From Microbacterium sp. C5A9 (GTDB lineage: Bacteria; Actinomycetota; Actinomycetes; Actinomycetales; Microbacteriaceae), in the NCBI RefSeq assembly GCF_022627955.1, contig NZ_JABXGD010000009.1:124001-188000 (forward strand): 64,000 nucleotides of DNA, given 5' to 3'. The number at the start of each line of letters is the position of its first letter. The stretch's first letter is position 1. The position numbers and the translations under genes are program-made. The notes under the pieces are model-generated. The model had not been told where the DNA came from. It searched no databases and saw only the letters and a program-made list of their open reading frames with translations. Positions 18,113-27,136 of the stretch are shown here, in pieces.

Positions 18113-19555
18113 CTACTTCGCGGCCGCAGCCTCGGCGGGCTTCTTCGCCGCGGTCTTCTTGACCGGCGGCTCCGCCTTGGCGGCGGGAGCGGCGGACGGC
18201 GCCGGAGCGTCGGCTGCCGGACGCGGACGCGCGGCGAACTCCTCGAAGACGTAGCGCGGGTTCTGCACGGTCTCGAGGTTCACGAGGTCGCGACCGAGCC
18301 ACAGGTTGTTCCACCAGCCCCAGACGACGCGGAACTTGCGCTCCCACGTCGGCATCGCGAGGCCGTGATAGCCACGGTGCGCGACCCAGGCGACGAAGCC
18401 CTTGAGGGCGATCTTGCCGGACTGGAAGACGCCGTTGTAGAGGCCGAGGCCGGCGACGGCGCCGAGGTTCTTGTGGAAGTACTCCTTCGGGTCCTCACCA
18501 CGCAGCACGGCCGCGAGGTTCTTCGCGAGCAGCTTCGCCTGGCGCACCGCGTGCTGGGCGTTCGGCACGCAGAAGCCTCCGACGCCGCCACCCGACAGGT
18601 CGGGAACGGCCGAGACGTCACCGGCGGCCCAGGCGCCCTCGACGAACGCCTCGGGCGTGCCGACGCGCAGGTCCGCACGGGTCTGGATACGACCGCGCTC
18701 CTCGACGGGCAGGTCGCCGCCGCGCACGACGGTCGGGTTGGCCATGACACCGGCGGTCCAGACGATGAGGTCGGTCGGGATGACCTCGCCCGTCGACAGC
18801 TCGACGTTGCCGTCGACCGCGCTGGTGAGCTGCGTGTCGAGGTGCACGTTGGCACCGCGCTTGGCGAGGTCCTTGAGGACCCACTCGCTCGTCGGCAGCG
18901 AGACCTCGGGCATGATGCGGCCCATCGCCTCGATGAGGTGGAAGTGCGTGTCCTCGAAGCTGATCTGCGGGTACTTCGCCACCAGCGACGAGGCGAGCGA
19001 GCGCAGCTCGGCGAACACCTCGATGCCGGCGAAGCCACCGCCGACCACGACGACGGAGAGCAGACGGTCACGCGCGGGTCCGGCGGGCAGCGACGCGGCC
19101 TTGTCGAAGTTCGACATCAGACGGTCACGGATCGCGACGGCCTCTTCGATCGTCTTGAGACCGATCGCGTTGTCGGCGATGCCCGGGATCGGGAACGTGC
19201 GCGAGACGGCACCGGCCGTGACGACGATCTGGTCGTACGCGAACTCGTACGGGTCACCCACGGGAGGGGTGATCGTCGCGACCTTCTCCGCGTGGTTGAT
19301 ACCCGTCACCTTCGCGGTGAGCACGTTCGTGCGCTTGAGGTGACGACGGTGGGCGACCACCGAGTGGCGGGCCTCGATCGAGCCGGCGGCGACCTCCGGG
19401 AGGAAGGGCTGGTACGTCATGTAGGGCAGCGGGTCGACCATGGTGACGTCGGCTTCACCCTTACGAAGGTGCTTCTCCAGCTTCCACGCCGTGTAGAAGC
19501 CTGCATAGCCTCCACCGACGATCAGAATCTTGGGCACAGTGCTGTTCTGAGGCAC
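18113..19555 (-). CDS. ndh: Type II NADH dehydrogenase (non-proton-pumping)
   Basis: A 480-residue flavoprotein from the GTG at 19555, which lies 10 bases after AGGAG; the longer frame would run into the upstream gene. Two dinucleotide-binding folds are visible: ILIVGGGYAGFYTAW near residues 10-24 for FAD and VVVVGGGFAGIEVFAEL near 165 for NADH. NDH-2 passes electrons from NADH to menaquinone at the membrane. The C-terminal helix region WNNLWLGRDLVNLE may bind the membrane. A tail of about 40 residues rich in Ala, Pro and Lys (AKAEPPVKKTAAKKPAEAAA) extends beyond the core. It is 19 bases downstream of the protease gene. Confidence 0.94.
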   Translation of the reverse strand: MPQNSTVPKILIVGGGYAGFYTAWKLEKHLRKGEADVTMVDPLPYMTYQPFLPEVAAGSIEARHSVVAHRRHLKRTNVLTAKVTGINHAEKVATITPPVGDPYEFAYDQIVVTAGAVSRTFPIPGIADNAIGLKTIEEAVAIRDRLMSNFDKAASLPAGPARDRLLSVVVVGGGFAGIEVFAELRSLASSLVAKYPQISFEDTHFHLIEAMGRIMPEVSLPTSEWVLKDLAKRGANVHLDTQLTSAVDGNVELSTGEVIPTDLIVWTAGVMANPTVVRGGDLPVEERGRIQTRADLRVGTPEAFVEGAWAAGDVSAVPDLSGGGVGGFCVPNAQHAVRQAKLLAKNLAAVLRGEDPKEYFHKNLGAVAGLGLYNGVFQSGKIALKGFVAWVAHRGYHGLAMPTWERKFRVVWGWWNNLWLGRDLVNLETVQNPRYVFEEFAARPRPAADAPAPSAAPAAKAEPPVKKTAAKKPAEAAAAK

Positions 19556-19574
19556 AGAGGGACAACTCCTAGAG

Positions 19575-20879
19575 TCAGGAATGTGGCGTGCGAGCGCGCG
19601 CCGATCGGATGCGCCGGGCAGCTGCGGTGACGCCAAGCGCTACCAGGATACCAGGGACTGTGAGCGCGATGAGCGGCAGGGTACCGTAGCGCAGTGAATC
19701 AGCGCTGGGAAGCAGCGGTGAACCCGCCTCCGTCGGGGCGTCTGCGGCGGGCAGCGGCGGAATCGCCACGGGCGTCACGGTGGGCACCGGCTGAGGTTCC
19801 GACTCCGCGCGGCGGAAGAGCCGCACCCATTCGGCGAGGTCGCCCATCGGGTTCGAGTCGACCGTCGGCACGTCCGAGCTGATGGCCGCCTCGGCGTCGA
19901 TGAGCCCGTAGCCGTAGAGCGGGTCGGGGGTGCGCGTCATGCCCTCGACGGGGATGGCCGTGCGGATGATGCGGTTGATGACGTTCGCCGCGTCGATGTC
20001 GGGATGGGCGGATCTGATCAGGGCGGCGATGCCCGCGACGATGGGCGCCGCACCGCTGGTGCCGCTCCAGTTCACGACCTCGCCGTCTGCCGAGACCCCG
20101 CGGAGCCCCTCGCTCGGGGCGGCGATGCCGATCGTGATGCCCTGCGTCGACGCTTCCAGACTCGCGGTTCCCGTCTGGTCGACACCGCCCACCGTCAGGA
20201 CTCCGGGGATGGTCGCCGGCGCACCGATGATGTTGGTCCCGCTCCCCCGGTTGCCGGCCGCGACGACGACCACCACGTCATGCTCGAAGGCGTAGAGGAA
20301 CGCGTCGTCCCAGCTCTTGTCCCAGTCGAGGGTGTTGGTCGTGAAAGAGAGATTGATGATGTCGGCACCGTTGTCGACGGCCCAGCGCATGCCCTTCGCG
20401 ACCTGCTCGGTGAACGGCACGCGCGCCGCCGCCCCGAACCCCACCGAGATCGACAGCAGGTTCGCCTCAGGAGCGACCCCGATCATGCCGGTGCCGTCTT
20501 CCGCCCCGCGCCCCGCGGCCAGCGACGCGACCCAGGAGCCGTGGTTGCCGTCGATCGCGCCGAGCGGAGTGCGGCCGTCGGGCGACCCCGTGCCGGAGAC
20601 GTCGGTGCCGCCGACCACCGCCTGATCGAAGACTCCGGGAACACTCGCGATGCCGGTGTCGATCACCGCGATGGTCACGCCCTTTCCGCGCGTCGTCTGC
20701 CACGCATCGCGGATCCGGGCGCCGTCGAGCCAGTACTCCGATGCGCGTACAGGGTCGGCGGGGTCGTCCGGGACGGGCGGAGGCGTCGGGGTGGGAGACG
20801 CCGTCGAGCCGAGGAGCAGCACGGATGCCACGACCACCGCGATCGCGACGGCGCCACGGAGCATCCGGCGCGGCCTCAT
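19575..20879 (-). CDS. Membrane-anchored S8 (subtilisin/mycosin-like) serine peptidase
   Basis: A 434-residue protein. It has a signal peptide at about residues 8-28, a Pro-rich linker, and then a subtilase domain with Asp74 (AVIDTGI), His113 (GNHGSWVAS), oxyanion Asn210 (VVAAGN) and Ser275 (WSGTSGAAP). A Pro-rich stretch and a C-terminal membrane helix (about 398-422) precede a basic tail. The overall plan resembles mycosins of type VII secretion systems, but no eccB/C/D/E or ESAT-6-like genes are present. It is coupled to the DUF501 gene (ATGA overlap) and precedes ndh by 19 bases. Confidence 0.92.
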   Translation of the reverse strand: MRPRRMLRGAVAIAVVVASVLLLGSTASPTPTPPPVPDDPADPVRASEYWLDGARIRDAWQTTRGKGVTIAVIDTGIASVPGVFDQAVVGGTDVSGTGSPDGRTPLGAIDGNHGSWVASLAAGRGAEDGTGMIGVAPEANLLSISVGFGAAARVPFTEQVAKGMRWAVDNGADIINLSFTTNTLDWDKSWDDAFLYAFEHDVVVVVAAGNRGSGTNIIGAPATIPGVLTVGGVDQTGTASLEASTQGITIGIAAPSEGLRGVSADGEVVNWSGTSGAAPIVAGIAALIRSAHPDIDAANVINRIIRTAIPVEGMTRTPDPLYGYGLIDAEAAISSDVPTVDSNPMGDLAEWVRLFRRAESEPQPVPTVTPVAIPPLPAADAPTEAGSPLLPSADSLRYGTLPLIALTVPGILVALGVTAAARRIRSARARTPHS

Positions 20880-21418
20880 GCCGACGAGTCCTCGACCTCA
20901 CGCACGGCGGCGCCCGGCTCGTCGCAGCGGCACCGCTCGGGCGACCAGGAGGACCGCGCGAGCGCCTCGTCGCCGATCGGGTTCACGCCCGGTCCGGCCG
21001 CGAGGGCGTGTCCGGCCAGTGCATGGAGGCACTTGACGCGCGTCGGCATTCCCCCCGCGGAGATCCCGTCGATCTCGCTGACGTCGCCGAACTGCGCACG
21101 ATCGGCGAGGTACGCCTCATGTGCCGCGAGATAGGCGGCGGCGACGTCCGCATCGTCGGCGAGCAGCGCCGCGAGCTCGGGCATCACCTGCGTGGCCTCG
21201 AGCGTCGACATCGCCGCGGTCGCCGCCGGATGCGTCAGGTAGTAGAAGGTGGGGAAGGGCGTGCCGTCGGGCAGCCGGGGCGTGGTCGCGACGACGGTCG
21301 GGTTGCCGCACGCGCACCGCGCGGCGATGCCGACGACGCCGCGAGCGGGCCTTCCCAGCTGGGCCGACACCACGGCGAGCTCGGCGGTCGTGGGGGCGGC
21401 GAAAGGCGGGGTGGTCAC
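20876..21418 (-). CDS. DUF501 family protein
   Basis: A 180-residue cytosolic protein from the GTG at 21418. It contains the conserved block GVVGIAARCACGNPTVVATTPRLPDGTPFPTFYYLT, split here as GVVGIAARCACGNPTVV and PDGTPFPTFYYLTHP, and the C-terminal GGMPTRVKCLHALAGHALAAG. Cysteines at CACG, VKCLH and RCRCD could bind a metal or cluster. DUF501 genes lie beside eno and ftsB-like genes across actinobacteria; their role is unknown. The longer frame in phase is rejected because TACGCT lies six bases before this GTG. Confidence 0.9.
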   Translation of the reverse strand: MTTPPFAAPTTAELAVVSAQLGRPARGVVGIAARCACGNPTVVATTPRLPDGTPFPTFYYLTHPAATAAMSTLEATQVMPELAALLADDADVAAAYLAAHEAYLADRAQFGDVSEIDGISAGGMPTRVKCLHALAGHALAAGPGVNPIGDEALARSSWSPERCRCDEPGAAVREVEDSSA

Positions 21419-21430
21419 CCGTCCAGCGTA
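21419..21430 (-). promoter_or_regulatory. Leaderless -10 box for DUF501-protease-ndh
   Basis: TACGCT on the minus strand (21430-21425), six bases, then GTG. It suggests an internal promoter below eno-ftsB. Confidence 0.55.
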
Positions 21431-21480
21431 CGGGAGACGGCCGTGAGGATGCTCGACGCGCGCAGGCGACGAGCTCTCGG

Positions 21481-22017
21481 TCACTCGGCGACAGCGGCGG
21501 TGTCGCTGAGCCCTGCGGCCGTCAGACTGCGCAGCAGCTGGGGCATCCAGTCCGACGGAGTCTCCTCGAGCGTGTCGCTGACCGGAACCTGCTCCTGCGG
21601 CAGGGCTGCCGGGTCGAGGTCGTTGTCGATGAGATACACGACCTCGCCCGGTTTCACGTAATAGAGACGCTCGCGTGCCTGGGTCGTGATGTAGGCCGGA
21701 TCGCTCCAGCGCTCGCGCTCGTTCTCGAGAGCGGTGATCTCGTCCTGCGAGACCTGGATGGAGTTCTCGAGCGCGGCGATCTTCTGCCGCTGGTCGATGA
21801 ACGTCCCGAGCGTCGGAACGAGCACCCACGCTCCCAGCACCACGAGCGAGAGCATGATGACCGAGAACGCCGAGAGACGGATGCCGGATGCCCACTCGCG
21901 GACGTCCACTCGGCGGTCCGCGCCCGCGCGCGCGCGCGGGGACTGCGAGGCGCCGGCCGCACGCGCCGGGCGTGCCGCGCCCGGAGACGGCGAAGGAGGA
22001 GCCGGTCGTCGTGCCAC
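21481..22017 (-). CDS. Septum formation initiator family protein (FtsB/DivIC-like)
   Basis: A 178-residue bitopic protein. It has a Pro/Ala/Arg-rich cytoplasmic N-terminus of about 47 residues, one membrane helix (about 48-72), and a coiled coil (FIDQRQKIAALENSIQVSQDEITALENERERW, shown here as IAALENSIQVSQDEITALE). The FtsB signature DPAYITTQARERLYYVKPGE follows, then an acidic tail. It should act in the divisome with FtsQ and FtsL-type proteins. The GTG start follows GGAGGAGG. It lies 54 bases downstream of eno, the common actinobacterial order. Confidence 0.93.
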   Translation of the reverse strand: MARRPAPPSPSPGAARPARAAGASQSPRARAGADRRVDVREWASGIRLSAFSVIMLSLVVLGAWVLVPTLGTFIDQRQKIAALENSIQVSQDEITALENERERWSDPAYITTQARERLYYVKPGEVVYLIDNDLDPAALPQEQVPVSDTLEETPSDWMPQLLRSLTAAGLSDTAAVAE

Positions 22018-22071
22018 GGCTCCTCCTCCGGGTTCGGCTCAGGGAGCCGGGTCAATCGTCGTCAGCTGCGC

Positions 22072-23367
<1,296 letters not shown>

Positions 23368-23452
23368 TCAGAGAAAAGGTGTGTGGAGCGTCGTCGATCC
23401 GCGCCCCAGTCTAGCCCGCTCGAGGCCGACGCCCCGGGTCGGAGTCGAACCG

Positions 23453-24112
23453 TCACACCACCACGGCCAGCGCCACGCCGTCCCACCCCTTGACCCCCAC
23501 GGTCTGCAGAGCCGTCGCGTCGAACCGCGAATCCTCGCCCAGCATCCGCAGGCCGTCCCGCGTGCCGACGACCTTGGGGTCGGTCGAGTCCGCGCGCACG
23601 ATCTCGCCTTCGCGACCGATGTTGTCGAGCACGACGACGGTGCCTGAATGCCCGAGCTTCGCGGCCCAGTCGAGGTAGATCGTGTTCGACTCCTTGTCGG
23701 CGTCGATGAAGACCAGGTCGAAGCCTCCGACCAGGGTCGGCAGCACGTCGGCGCCGCGTCCGATGCGGATGTCCACGCGGTCGCCGACGCCCGCGGCGTC
23801 GATGCTCGCCCGCGCGACGGCCGCGTTGTCGGCCTCGGCCTCGACCGTGACGACCCGACCTTCCGGCCCGACCGCCCGGGCCAGCCAGATCGTCGAGTAT
23901 CCGCCGAGGGTGCCGATCTCCAGCACCCGGCGAGCGCCGCTGATGCGCGCGATCAGGTTGAGCAGTTTGCCCGAGACCGGCGCCACCTCGATGGCAGGCA
24001 GTCCGGCATCGCGCTGCGCGGCGAGCGCCGCCTCGAGCTCAGGGTCATGGCCGACGAGCAGGTCTGCGAGGTAGGCATCGGCGTTCGCCCAGGCGGCGGG
24101 AGTGGAGTCCAT
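23453..24112 (-). CDS. Class I SAM-dependent O-methyltransferase (catechol/caffeoyl-CoA type)
   Basis: A 220-residue protein of methyltransferase family 3. SAM-binding motif I is RRVLEIGTLGGYSTIWLARA (residues about 60-79), followed by RVVTVEAEADNAAVAR, and FDLVFIDADKESNTIYLDWA supplies the metal-binding acidic residues. The N-terminal EVAPVSGKLLNLIARISGA is typical. The acceptor substrate is unknown. The ATG at 24112 lies six bases after TTGGCT, itself 17 bases after TTGACG, giving a plausible leaderless promoter. Confidence 0.9.
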   Translation of the reverse strand: MDSTPAAWANADAYLADLLVGHDPELEAALAAQRDAGLPAIEVAPVSGKLLNLIARISGARRVLEIGTLGGYSTIWLARAVGPEGRVVTVEAEADNAAVARASIDAAGVGDRVDIRIGRGADVLPTLVGGFDLVFIDADKESNTIYLDWAAKLGHSGTVVVLDNIGREGEIVRADSTDPKVVGTRDGLRMLGEDSRFDATALQTVGVKGWDGVALAVVV

Positions 24113-24143
24113 GCCCTCAGCCAACCGCGCAGCCCCCGGAGCG

Positions 24144-25094
24144 TCAAGAGGCCGAGGCGCTCCCTCCGCCGCGCGGCGCGGACAGCAGACGACCGGGCGC
24201 ACCCGCGAGCTCGGGCTGGCGGCGGAACTGCCCGGTGACCGCGAGGATCACGATCGCGACGGCCGCGACGATCCATCCGGCGAGGCCGAGCGGCCCGGCG
24301 AGCGCGAGGTCGGGCTGGGACGCGGCGAAGAGCAGTACGAGTCCGCCCGCGGCGTTCAGAGATCCGTGGGCGAGCACCGCGGGCCAGATCGACGCGGAGC
24401 GCAGCCGCAGCCAGCCCAGCAGGATGCCCCAGGCGACGCACCCGCCGATCATGAACAGGACACCCGTGATGTCGGTGCGTCCGAAGTTGTATCCGAGCAG
24501 GATCACCGGGCTGTGCCAGACCCCCCAGATCGCGCCGCTGATCAGCAGCGTCGGCCACGTGCCGAGAGGTCGCAGCGCGGGGACGAGCCATCCGCGCCAG
24601 CCGAGCTCCTCGCCGAAGGCCACCACGCTGTTGAGGAGCGCCGCGACCGGGATCATCACGAGCTGGGAGATGACGACGAGCTCGACCGGGGGCATCGGCG
24701 CGCCCTCGGGCAGGAGCTGGGCGAGCTGCGCCGCGAAGCCCGCGAAGGTCAGGTCGAGCTGCACGAACCCGAGCGCGGCGGCGACGAGGACGCTGAGGCC
24801 GACGAGCAGCGGCGGAGCGAGCCAGCCGAGCACCATGAGCCAGACCACCCGCTTGGCGGGCCGCAGGGGCCAGAGCCCGAGGAACCGCACCCGCTCCCCC
24901 GCCGAGGGGACGCGCAGGGCGAACGTCACGATCACGGCGGCGACGGCGGGCGTGAACATCATCACGGGCAGCAGCAGCGCCGCGGTCGGCTCGGCGAGAC
25001 CGTCACCCAGCCACAGCGGCAGAGCCACGAGCCAGGCGAGGCCGCAGGCGAGCACCACGAAGCTGACGACGGCGGCGATTCGAGTTCGGGTCAT
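24144..25094 (-). CDS. CPBP family intramembrane metalloprotease
   Basis: A 316-residue protein with about eight hydrophobic segments. It shows all CPBP (Abi/CaaX protease) motifs: EELGWRG at residues 162-168, WGVWHSP with His194, and HGSLNA near residue 260. These Glu, His and Asn residues form the metal site of Rce1-type proteases. The start at 25094 is set by AGGAG eight bases upstream. It is the last gene of the GntR-DUF1648-CPBP operon, so it is probably controlled by that regulator. The bacterial substrate is unknown; bacteriocin immunity is one known role. Confidence 0.92.
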   Translation of the reverse strand: MTRTRIAAVVSFVVLACGLAWLVALPLWLGDGLAEPTAALLLPVMMFTPAVAAVIVTFALRVPSAGERVRFLGLWPLRPAKRVVWLMVLGWLAPPLLVGLSVLVAAALGFVQLDLTFAGFAAQLAQLLPEGAPMPPVELVVISQLVMIPVAALLNSVVAFGEELGWRGWLVPALRPLGTWPTLLISGAIWGVWHSPVILLGYNFGRTDITGVLFMIGGCVAWGILLGWLRLRSASIWPAVLAHGSLNAAGGLVLLFAASQPDLALAGPLGLAGWIVAAVAIVILAVTGQFRRQPELAGAPGRLLSAPRGGGSASAS

Positions 25095-25152
25095 GGGGGG
25101 TTCTCCTCGGTCTCGGGTCCGGTCGGGTCGGTTCTCGGTTTCGGGTTCGGTC

Positions 25153-26171
25153 TCAGTCTCGGGCGGCGGCCGCGAGGACGGACGCCGCGGTCGTCGCATC
25201 GTCCACCGTGACGACGAAGACCCGACCGTCGGCGCGGGCGACCTCGAGGGCCTCCCCGGCCCGAAGGACGAATCCGCGTCGCCCGTCGGCGCCGATGCGA
25301 TAGCCCCAGCCGCCGAACTCGGCGAAGGGATTCACCTGGATCGCCCGCGCGCTCGCGATCTCGGCGGCGGGGATCTCGAGTCGTGGCCACCCGGCCGTCG
25401 ACCGCACGCGCAGGCCCGCGGCGCTCGCTCGCACGCGGAACGTCAGGCTGCTCGCCACCAGGACGATGAGCACCAGCGCGACCGCGGCGGTGATCCACCC
25501 GCCGGCGATCCCCTGAGCAAGCAGCAGCACGCTCAGGGCGACGACGATGAACACGGCGATGCCCAGGACGATCTGACCGCCTCTGGCCACCGTCACCGAC
25601 TTCATCCACACCGCCCGTTCATGGTCGGCCAGGGGAAGGGGCGCCGCCGGAGCCGTCGGCGAGCTCGCGGAGACGGGAACCGCGGGCTGCAGGAACCATC
25701 CCGCGACGGCGAGCCCGATCATGACGACGAGGAGGACGGGCATCCACGGCGTGATGTCGGCGGCATCGGCGGCGTCGGCGAGACCGCGCTGTGCGGCGGT
25801 CGTGGCCACGGCGAGCACGGCCATCATGCCTGCCGTGCCGAGACTCACTGCTCCGAGGAGCCGCGCCGTGGTCGACCAGTGGGGCTGCGGGATCGATGCC
25901 GCCTCACCCCGCTGAGGGAGTCGGTGCGAGAAGAGTGCGATGAGTGCGAACAGCAGCACGATCCCCCCGCCGAGACCCATCAGGATCGCCAGCGGAGCCC
26001 ATCGCGGGCCGAAGCCGTCTGCACCGTCGGCCCCCAGTGGATGGCGGCGGGGTCGGGCACCTCGGGCAGCCACGCCAGCACGACGAGACCGGCGAGGACG
26101 AGCAGCGCGAGCGGGATGATCACGCCCACCCACCAGAAGGCGGTGCGAGCTCTGCGGATCTCAGGGGTCAT
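25153..26171 (-). pseudogene. DUF1648 family membrane protein, interrupted by a one-base frameshift
   Basis: Two frames together make one protein. The first, from the ATG at 26171, encodes MTPEIRRARTAFWWVG.. with one membrane helix and the DUF1648 core LPEVPDPAAIHWG, then goes out of register at the run of five G (minus strand) at 26035-26031. The second frame resumes exactly there with ADGADGFGPRWAPLA, followed by four or more further helices and a C-terminal PH-like domain, and ends at 25153. One extra G would restore about 339 residues. Either the gene is broken or a base was lost in a homopolymer during sequencing. The start overlaps the GntR stop. Confidence 0.85.
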
Positions 26172-26518
26172 GCGTCGGTCTCCTTGATGAGGGCGGCCAG
26201 GGTGGTGGGTGAGAGCCCGAGCGATGCGGCACGGGCGACGAGGGCGGCGATGTCGTGCGAGAGCTCGGCGAGGGGCGCGGCCGAGGCCGACACGACGGCC
26301 CCCCTGCCGCGACGCAGGTCGATCAGCCCCTCGTCGCGGAGCTGCTGATACGCGCGGAGCACCGTGTGGAGGTTGATCTCGAGGGCATCCGCGAGCTCGC
26401 GGGCGGCCGGAAGCCGATCGCCCGGCGTCAGGCGGCCGGTCAGGATGTCGGCCCGCACGGACGCCGCGACCTGATCGAAGAGCGGCCGAGCACTGTCGGC
26501 GTCGATTCGTATCAGCAT
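26168..26518 (-). CDS. GntR family regulator, YtrA type
   Basis: A 116-residue regulator with a GntR winged helix at about residues 8-75 (PLFDQVAASVRADILTGRL, then GDRLPAARELADALEINLHT) and the short C-terminal tail typical of the YtrA subfamily, without a large effector domain. Such regulators usually repress their own operon of membrane protein or ABC genes. The ATG at 26518 was preferred over a TTG four codons upstream, because GAGGG lies five bases before it. The downstream genes are DUF1648 and CPBP. Confidence 0.92.
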   Translation of the reverse strand: MLIRIDADSARPLFDQVAASVRADILTGRLTPGDRLPAARELADALEINLHTVLRAYQQLRDEGLIDLRRGRGAVVSASAAPLAELSHDIAALVARAASLGLSPTTLAALIKETDA

Positions 26519-26531
26519 CCTGACCCTCAAT

Positions 26532-26560
26532 TTCTACTAGTTCTACTGAAACTATAACAA
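26532..26560. promoter_or_regulatory. Putative GntR operator and divergent promoter region
   Basis: Tandem heptamers TTCTACT (26532-26538 and 26541-26547) lie two bases apart, next to an AT-rich TATAAC/GTTATA box at 26553-26558. The segment lies between the GntR gene and the divergent DUF4442 gene, a typical site for YtrA-type autoregulation. Operator identity is inferred. Confidence 0.5.
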
Positions 26561-26617
26561 ATGTCCGAACCCTCCAGTCAACTTCCTCCCGAAGAGGACC
26601 TCGTCCACACTGACTCC

Positions 26618-27088
26618 ATGCGCATCACCCCCCGCCGCCTCGCGATCGGCATGAGCCTGTGGGCCCCGAACCTGTTCAGCGGGATCCGTATCCGCCGCTT
26701 CGCCGAGGACTGGACGCACGCGACGGTCGAACTGCACGTCAACGTCGTCACCCGCAACTACGTGAAGACGGCATTCGGCGGCTCGATGTCGGCGATGACC
26801 GACCCCTACTTCTTCATGCTCGTGATGCACCAGCTCGGGCGCGAGTACGTGGTGTGGGACACCCGTGGCGAGATCGAGTTCGTCAAGCCCGGCCGCGGGG
26901 TGCTGACGGCGGAGTTCGAGGTCAGCAGAGAGCGCGCCGCGGAGATCCGCGAGCGCGCCCACGGCGGCGCGAAGGTGCTCGAGTGGTTCGAGACCGTGAT
27001 CACCGACAGCGACGGCGACGTCGTCGCCCGCGTGCGCCGAGAGGTCTACATCCGCGAGAAGAAGCGCGTCACGGCCGCCCGCGCCTGA
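26618..27088 (+). CDS. DUF4442 family hotdog-fold (thioesterase-like) protein
   Basis: A 156-residue protein with the DUF4442 pattern: MSLWAPNLFSGIRIRRFAEDW, then NYVKTAFGGSMSAMTDPYFFMLV and the acidic DTRGEIEFVKPGRGVL strand. The fold is that of acyl-CoA thioesterases, but the activity is unproven. The frame is also open from an ATG at 26561, adding 19 residues; I chose 26618 because 26561 falls at the edge of the promoter region and family-like sequence begins at MRITPRRLAIG. Confidence 0.83.
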   Translation: MRITPRRLAIGMSLWAPNLFSGIRIRRFAEDWTHATVELHVNVVTRNYVKTAFGGSMSAMTDPYFFMLVMHQLGREYVVWDTRGEIEFVKPGRGVLTAEFEVSRERAAEIRERAHGGAKVLEWFETVITDSDGDVVARVRREVYIREKKRVTAARA

Positions 27089-27136
27089 GCCACCGCACGA
27101 CACCGGCCGTTCACCGCGACCTGGCACGATGATCGG

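Noticed and set aside
23441..23451. GGTTCGACTCC on the minus strand, like a tRNA T-loop, just after the O-methyltransferase stop
   Set aside because: The flanking stem pairs only three bases and no acceptor, D or anticodon arms can be drawn nearby, so it is not a tRNA; too short to argue for an attachment site.
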